In this document: piece by piece, positions 5,706-8,717 of the stretch
Layout: each line of letters starts with the position of its first letter
Position numbering within the stretch: the first letter of the stretch is position 1
NCBI GenBank assembly: GCA_900754175.1
Contig: CAAEBS010000163.1
Location: forward strand, 1-8,717
Reading direction: 5' to 3'
DNA from: Clostridia bacterium
GTDB lineage: Bacteria > Bacillota > Clostridia > Oscillospirales > CAG-272
DNA: 8,717 nt
Notes under the pieces: generated by a model
What the model was told of the DNA's origin: nothing
Database searches by the model: none
Seen by the model: only the letters and a program-made list of their open reading frames with translations
Made by a program: the position numbers and the translations under genes

Positions 5706-6266
5706 TTATCTCAGCTTCAGTCCGTCCCGGAAAGCAGATTCCACCTGCTCGCCCAGCACCCGGTAGGTGTTGTGGACCGGGTCAAAGGTGATCGGGCGCA
5801 ACAGATCGACGCTTATTTTGCCGTCCTCGCCCAGAATCCGCTCGTCCGCCGACACGTTGACGATCTCGCCGCACAAAAGGCAGGTCTCCGGATCGTAGTG
5901 CAGCAAACGGCACTCCAGCGCCATCGGCAGTTCGTCAAATACCGGGGCGTCCACCTTCTCCGCACGCCGGACGTGAAATCCGATCTTCTTTATCTTGTCC
6001 GCCACGTCGTTGCCGGAGGCAATTCCCGCATAGTCGCACTCCACCACCGTATCCGCCGTTGCCATGCTGACCGTAAAAGCCCCCTTGGCAAGGATATTTT
6101 TCGTGGTCTTGTGCCCTGCGCTGATGCACATCGTGATCTGGTTTTCCTCGCTGATCCCGCCCCATGCGGCGTTCATCAGGTTCGGCTCTCCCGCCTCGTC
6201 ATAGGCGGCAAGCATAAATACCGGTTGCGGATAGCACCACGGTTTGGCTCCGAAAATTTTTCTCAT
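5706..6266 (-). CDS. Flavin reductase-like FMN-binding protein (flavoredoxin type)
   Basis: A 186-residue split-barrel FMN-binding protein of the flavin reductase-like/flavoredoxin family, full length for the group. Features seen: an N-terminal strand with YPQPVFMLAAYDEAGEPN, the NLMNAAWGG segment (residues 29-37) that lines the flavin, AGHKTTKNI (50-58) at the position where the family binds the FMN phosphate, and the strand CEIV-like ETCLLCGEIVNVSADERIL near 127-145. Two cysteines at 129 and 132 (CLLC) and one at 11 are present; whether they have a redox role is unclear. Members move electrons from NAD(P)H or partner proteins to flavin. It is first in an operon with the HAD phosphatase and phosphodiesterase. 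AAAGGAGG lies 7-8 bases before the ATG, and a near-consensus promoter lies about 95 bases upstream. The physiological acceptor is unknown. Confidence 0.9.
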   Translation of the reverse strand: MRKIFGAKPWCYPQPVFMLAAYDEAGEPNLMNAAWGGISEENQITMCISAGHKTTKNILAKGAFTVSMATADTVVECDYAGIASGNDVADKIKKIGFHVRRAEKVDAPVFDELPMALECRLLHYDPETCLLCGEIVNVSADERILGEDGKISVDLLRPITFDPVHNTYRVLGEQVESAFRDGLKLR

Positions 6267-6360
6267 CGTTCATTCCTCCTTTTGTATCTTCCCCGTCTCC
6301 CTTGACAGACGCCCTCAAAAATGCTAAAATGATATCGGAAGCGTCGGAAATTTCATCTTT

Positions 6361-6389
6361 ATTATACCCCCGAAGCCGGATATCGTCAA
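6361..6389 (-). promoter_or_regulatory. Sigma-A promoter of the flavin reductase operon
   Basis: On the minus strand TTGACG (6389-6384), a 17-base spacer and a perfect TATAAT (6366-6361). Predicted start is near 6354, leaving a leader of about 88 bases before the ATG at 6266. I recognise no riboswitch in that leader; CGTCT-N8-AGACG is its only clear small stem. Confidence 0.88.
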
Positions 6390-6394
6390 GAGAT

Positions 6395-6426
6395 TTCCCG
6401 ATTTTTTATTTTCCGGGAATTTTTTT
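6395..6426. repeat. Inverted repeat with T-run between divergent promoters
   Basis: TTCCCG (6395-6400) and CGGGAA (6414-6419) flank a 13-base AT-rich loop, and a run of seven T follows on the plus strand. It lies between the leftward sigma-A promoter and the rightward ECF-like promoter. It could be a weak terminator shielding the sigma gene from stray transcription, or an operator for a dimeric regulator. Short arms make both readings tentative. Confidence 0.3.
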
Positions 6427-6433
6427 ACAAACG

Positions 6434-6461
6434 TGACAGAAATGCGAAAAAATACCGTCTT
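6434..6461 (+). promoter_or_regulatory. Probable ECF-sigma autoregulatory promoter
   Basis: TGACAG (6434-6439), a 16-base spacer containing a run of six A, and CGTCTT (6456-6461) followed by ATATAAG. The layout matches ECF-type promoters (a TGAAAC-like -35, 16-17 bases, a CGTC/CGTA -10) better than sigma-A ones. ECF sigma genes commonly activate their own operon. The expected start is near 6468. Confidence 0.55.
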
Positions 6462-6512
6462 ATATAAGTGAAAGGGTCCTTTTCAAGCATCGGGTACGAA
6501 ACATCGGAAAAG

Positions 6513-6519
6513 AAAGGAG
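6513..6519 (+). promoter_or_regulatory. Strong ribosome-site sequence without a well-placed ATG
   Basis: AAAGGAG sits 38 bases before the chosen ATG (6558) and 23 bases before the earlier in-frame ATG (6543). The only start-like in-frame codon at a workable distance is CTG at 6531. Either the sigma factor begins at CTG and gains nine residues, or a weaker AGGTG at 6548-6552 serves the ATG at 6558. Confidence 0.35.
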
Positions 6520-6557
6520 AGCGGCACAGCCTGCCTGCGGGCATGGCAGGTGCCGGC

Positions 6558-7127
6558 ATGACAAACATGGAAGATGCAGAAATCATCCGCCTATACTGGC
6601 TGAGAAACGAAACCGCCATTGCCGAATCCGAAAAGGCGTACGGCGCCTACTGCTTTACAGTGGCAAACAACCTTCTGGACAGCCCGCCGGACGCCGAGGA
6701 ATGTGTCAACGACACCTGGCTGAAAGCGTGGGGCGCCATTCCCCCCGCACGTCCGAAATATCTGCGACTGTTTTTCGGCAGGATCGCACGCAACCTCGCC
6801 TTTGACCGCTGGCGGCACGACGGGTGCGCCAAGCGTGGCGGCGGAGAGGTGGAGCTTGTCCTCGACGAGCTTACGGAATGTGTTTCGGACACGGAAAGTC
6901 CGGAGGACGTTCTGCAAAACAACGCCCTGCGGGAAAGCCTGAACCGCTTTCTGAACCGGCTCTCCCCCAGAGAACACCGCATTTTCCTGCGGCGGTATTT
7001 CTATGCGGAGTCTGTCAAGGCAATTGCCGACCGCTATGACCTGCGGGAAAGCAACGTCCTGTCTATCCTTTCCCGTACCCGCAAAAAGCTGAGAGAGCAT
7101 TTGCAAAAGGAGGGGTTTGAACTATGA
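6558..7127 (+). CDS. ECF-type RNA polymerase sigma factor
   Basis: A 189-residue sigma-70-family factor with only regions 2 and 4, as in extracytoplasmic function sigma factors; it directs RNA polymerase to a small set of promoters. Region 2 runs from about residue 6 to 92, with DAEECVNDTWLKAW in the core-binding helices and RIARNLAFDRWRHD at the -10-recognising end. A charged linker follows (ELTECVSDTESPEDVLQ). Region 4 covers about 128-184, with LSPREHRIFLRRYF and the helix-turn-helix SVKAIADRYDLRESNVLSILSRTRKKLREHL. The open frame extends back to a GTG at 6468, but that lies on the predicted transcription start and has no ribosome site. I chose ATG 6558 because it directly precedes the first sigma helix and has AGGTG 5 bases away; ATG 6567 or CTG 6531 are alternatives. 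The stop overlaps the next gene's start as ATGA, so sigma factor and membrane partner are translationally coupled. Confidence 0.88.
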   Translation: MTNMEDAEIIRLYWLRNETAIAESEKAYGAYCFTVANNLLDSPPDAEECVNDTWLKAWGAIPPARPKYLRLFFGRIARNLAFDRWRHDGCAKRGGGEVELVLDELTECVSDTESPEDVLQNNALRESLNRFLNRLSPREHRIFLRRYFYAESVKAIADRYDLRESNVLSILSRTRKKLREHLQKEGFEL

Positions 7128-8077
7128 AAAAAGAAGAACTTATGACGGCAATCGGAAACGTTTCCACCGAACAACTGGATCGCTGTGAACATCAGCTGTC
7201 CCGAAAAGCGATATTTCCTCGCATCGGTGCGGCGGCTGCCTGCCTGCTGATCGTGGCGGTGGCTGCTTTCTCGGTGTGGAAAAGCGGACTTCTGACCCGA
7301 AACGATCTTGTCGAAGACTGCCGCTGGCAGAAAAAAGAGGTCGTCCGGGTAAGCTCCACCACGCCGTCAGAGATTGCCAGAGTTCCGGAATGGAACGAGA
7401 TGAACGACAGCCAGCGCTATTCCGAGCTAACGCTTTCCGGCATCCGCTATTCCACACGGAACACCGAAATTCCGGCGGAAAAGCTGGGGGAGGAGCTGGG
7501 AAGTGTGGTCGGACACGGGTATGATATTTATACCGAGACCGATCACTCCGCAACCGCCACGCTGTACGCCATTTCGGGAATTTCCACCGAATGTGCGGTG
7601 GCAGTGCGGTTTGAGGGCAACGACGCCTGCTACGCCTACGTCAATTCCTGGTATGTGCCGGAAAACCTCGGCGCCTTTCTCGACGACCTGAATCTGCGGG
7701 AAAACGTAAGCTTCGGTTCGGCATATTACAACCTGGAGCAGTCGGACGGCAGTACGGCGATCATAGAATTTACCGATCTGCCGCAGGAGCGTGTCTTTGA
7801 AATGCTGTTGAGCGATGAAAGCCTGGTTCCGCTGGAAGATCCCGACCGTCTGACGCTGAATGGTGTCATGTCGGTGGGCGTGGATATCCCCCTGCTCGGC
7901 TATCACAACATTACGTTGGGCGTTACCGAGGATGGGTATCTTTTCACCAACATTCTCGACACGGCAAAGGTTTTTGACATCGGCAAGGAAAAAGCACAGC
8001 AATTCGTAAACTACGTGATAGACAACTGCACCGGATACGAACTGGTCTACGTGGAAGAGTCTATGGTGGAAGAGTGA
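7124..8077 (+). CDS. Single-pass membrane protein, probable anti-sigma factor or sensor for the ECF sigma
   Basis: The 317-residue protein has a short cytoplasmic start (MKKEELMTAIGNVSTEQLDR) followed by basic residues (SRKAIFPR), one membrane helix at about residues 34-52 (IGAAAACLLIVAVAAFSVW), and a large outer domain of about 260 residues. This N-in/C-out layout is that of membrane anti-sigma factors, which hold an ECF sigma at the membrane until a signal arrives. I see no HxxxCxxC zinc anti-sigma motif and cannot recognise the outer domain. It is rich in Asp, Glu, Tyr and Thr, contains two cysteines near the middle (TECAV, DACYA) and one near the end (DNCTG), and shows no transporter or enzyme motif. 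The ATG overlaps the sigma stop by 4 bp with AAAGGAGGGG about 9 bases upstream. Two stops in a row (TGATAA) end it, followed by a long hairpin. The anti-sigma role rests on position and topology, not on sequence similarity. Confidence 0.72.
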   Translation: MKKEELMTAIGNVSTEQLDRCEHQLSRKAIFPRIGAAAACLLIVAVAAFSVWKSGLLTRNDLVEDCRWQKKEVVRVSSTTPSEIARVPEWNEMNDSQRYSELTLSGIRYSTRNTEIPAEKLGEELGSVVGHGYDIYTETDHSATATLYAISGISTECAVAVRFEGNDACYAYVNSWYVPENLGAFLDDLNLRENVSFGSAYYNLEQSDGSTAIIEFTDLPQERVFEMLLSDESLVPLEDPDRLTLNGVMSVGVDIPLLGYHNITLGVTEDGYLFTNILDTAKVFDIGKEKAQQFVNYVIDNCTGYELVYVEESMVEE

Positions 8078-8082
8078 TAAGG

Positions 8083-8116
8083 CGGGGAAAACTTTTCTGG
8101 AGAAAAGTTTTCCCCG
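8083..8116 (+). terminator. Long perfect hairpin after the ECF operon, possible terminator without a clean T-run
   Basis: GGGGAAAACTTTTCT and its exact complement AGAAAAGTTTTCCCC flank a two-base GG centre; with the outer C-G the stem is 16 bp. It starts 5 bases after the stop codon. The tail is GTTCCCCTTTC rather than a T-run, so termination may be inefficient, or the element may act in mRNA stability. Confidence 0.5.
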
Positions 8117-8118
8117 TT

Positions 8119-8146
8119 CCCCTTTCAAAAGACTTGAAACAAGGGG
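8119..8146. repeat. Imperfect hairpin following the ECF operon
   Basis: CCCC-TTTCAA at 8119-8128 can pair with TTGAAA and GGGG at 8134-8146, leaving a three-base bulge on the right arm and a five-base loop. It sits 2 bases beyond the preceding hairpin. Confidence 0.4.
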
Positions 8147-8217
8147 TAGGGATATAGCTGACCCGGGGTTTTACCGTTGTGGGGGTGCAGTGCAGGGGTT
8201 GGTGCGCTCGGCGTTTG

Positions 8218-8284
8218 GAGATCCCGACCTGCGGTCGCCCTCCGGGTTCGACTTCGGGCTTCGCCCTCCGCTCAGGATGACACG
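8218..8284 (+). repeat. Left arm of a 67-bp inverted repeat
   Basis: It begins GAGATCCCGACCTGCGG and ends CTCAGGATGACACG. Its reverse complement recurs at 8651-8717 with 65 of 67 identical bases. It contains internal small stems such as CGACC-TGC-GGTCG. With its partner it defines exactly 500 bp, which could be one mobile element or two separately inserted copies of an intergenic repeat facing each other. Confidence 0.9.
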
Positions 8285-8395
8285 GGGAGCCGGGACAGTG
8301 GGGTGCCGGGGTGTTGTGCATGGCACTTTTTTCGGTGGGTAAGTGTTTGAAAAAGCGGGTTTATACTTATTAGCAAATAACGCATAAACAAACGA

Positions 8396-8524
8396 AAGCC
8401 TTCTCCAGTGGGAGAAGGTGGCAGCCGCAGGCTGACGGATGAGGTGTCGGCATAAAGTAAATTTTTCCCGAGGACTCCTCATCCACCACTACCGTGGTCC
8501 CCCTTCTCCCACAGGAGAAGGCTT
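8396..8524. repeat. Nested palindromic element, about 129 bp, with imperfect 48-49 bp arms
   Basis: The left arm (8396-8444) begins AAGCCTTCTCCAGTGGGAGAAGG and ends GATGAGG when read in pieces: AAGCCTTCTCC, GTGGGAGAAGG and GGATGAGG each recur inverted in the right arm (8477-8524). The middle of each arm diverges. Just outside, GCAAATAA (8373-8380) and TTATTTGC (8527-8534) are also complementary. The RNA would fold into one long interrupted hairpin. The arms resemble a widespread gut-Firmicutes intergenic repeat that I remember, but I cannot confirm the match here. Confidence 0.8.
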
Positions 8525-8545
8525 TTTTATTTGCCTTAAAGCTAA

Positions 8546-8605
8546 AAAAATAACGCCGGAATTCCAGCGTAAATTCTAACCTAAAAATAACGCTGAAAAT
8601 CCAGC
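8546..8605 (+). repeat. Two short direct repeats, 37 bases apart
   Basis: AAAAATAACGC-x-G-xAAxTCCAGC occurs at 8546-8568 and 8583-8605 with 20 of 23 identical bases, each copy preceded by CT or CTAA-type sequence. GAAAATCCA is repeated again at 8615-8623. No function is evident; the copies lie inside the 67-bp inverted repeat pair. Confidence 0.6.
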
Positions 8606-8650
8606 AAATCAGGTGAAAATCCAAACTTTGGGCGACCATGCCCACCCCTA

Positions 8651-8717
8651 CGTGTCACCCTGAGCGGAGGGCGAAGCCCGGAGTCGAACCCGGAGGGCGA
8701 CCGCAGGTCGGGATCTC
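8651..8717 (-). repeat. Right arm of the 67-bp inverted repeat, at the window edge
   Basis: This is the reverse complement of 8218-8284 with two differences. It ends at the last base of the window, so it may continue beyond. Just before it, the GGCGACCATGCCCACCCCTAC stretch (8631-8651) is itself of a kind I associate with dispersed repeats in gut bacteria. Confidence 0.9.

Larger units (their letters stand above)
8078..8717. other. Gene-free, repeat-rich intergenic region
   Basis: For 640 bases after the membrane protein gene I see no credible coding region. The open frames here lie across palindromic repeats, lack ribosome sites and give Arg/Pro/Ser-rich products. The stretch holds two hairpins (8083-8146), a 67-bp inverted repeat pair (8218-8284 and 8651-8717), a nested hairpin element (8396-8524), short direct repeats (8546-8605), and unassigned GT-rich sequence at about 8147-8217. 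The window ends exactly on a repeat arm, so the full extent is not visible. Confidence 0.8.

Noticed and set aside
8061..8645. Three minus-strand open frames of 86-103 residues.
   Set aside because: They run through inverted repeats and hairpins, have Arg/Pro/Ser-rich repeat-type products and lack ribosome sites.
8218..8717. CRISPR array or integron-like repeats.
   Set aside because: The repeats are inverted, differ in type and have no regular spacers. The only direct repeat has two imperfect copies.

Overview
The window looks like a chromosomal segment from a Gram-positive anaerobe of the class Clostridia, most likely a gut Oscillospiraceae/Ruminococcaceae-type bacterium. This is inferred from strong AGGAGG-type ribosome binding sites, moderately high G+C coding DNA with AT-rich intergenic gaps, a shell-free PduL phosphotransacylase, a NifU-like scaffold paired with a GGGtGRT-family protein, a small ECF sigma/membrane-protein unit, and an intergenic repeat cluster of a kind I associate with gut Firmicutes. 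The species cannot be named from the sequence.

Layout. (1) 1-1590, minus strand: the N-terminal part of a PTS enzyme I-like phosphotransferase (cut by the window edge), preceded by a ClpP-fold, TepA-like serine peptidase. (2) 1591-1752: a compact divergent promoter region in which two well-formed sigma-A promoters abut and a 15-bp palindrome lies on one of them. (3) 1753-4092, plus strand: a three-gene operon of pduL, a NifU/IscU-like Fe-S scaffold and a GGGtGRT protein, closed by strong hairpins that also terminate the convergent operon. (4) 6266-4241, minus strand: a flavin reductase-like protein, a HAD phosphatase and an alkaline-phosphatase-superfamily phosphodiesterase, driven by a near-consensus promoter. 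(5) 6434-8077, plus strand: an ECF sigma factor with an ECF-like promoter in front of it, overlapping by 4 bp a single-pass membrane protein that is probably its anti-sigma factor or sensor. (6) 8078-8717: no gene; a cluster of hairpins and repeats, including 67-bp inverted repeats at 65/67 identity that enclose a second hairpin element and a short direct repeat.

How the genes may work together. PduL interconverts acyl-CoA and acyl-phosphate and can feed substrate-level ATP formation. Its operon partners are an Fe-S scaffold relative and a conserved cysteine-containing protein of unknown function. The best candidate for an undescribed system is this scaffold/GGGtGRT pair: the scaffold keeps two IscU-like cysteines but I cannot place the third, and the partner has a strongly conserved-looking glycine-rich motif with no known activity. 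The ECF unit looks like a self-contained envelope signalling module. All family assignments were made by reading the protein sequences; no database search was run.
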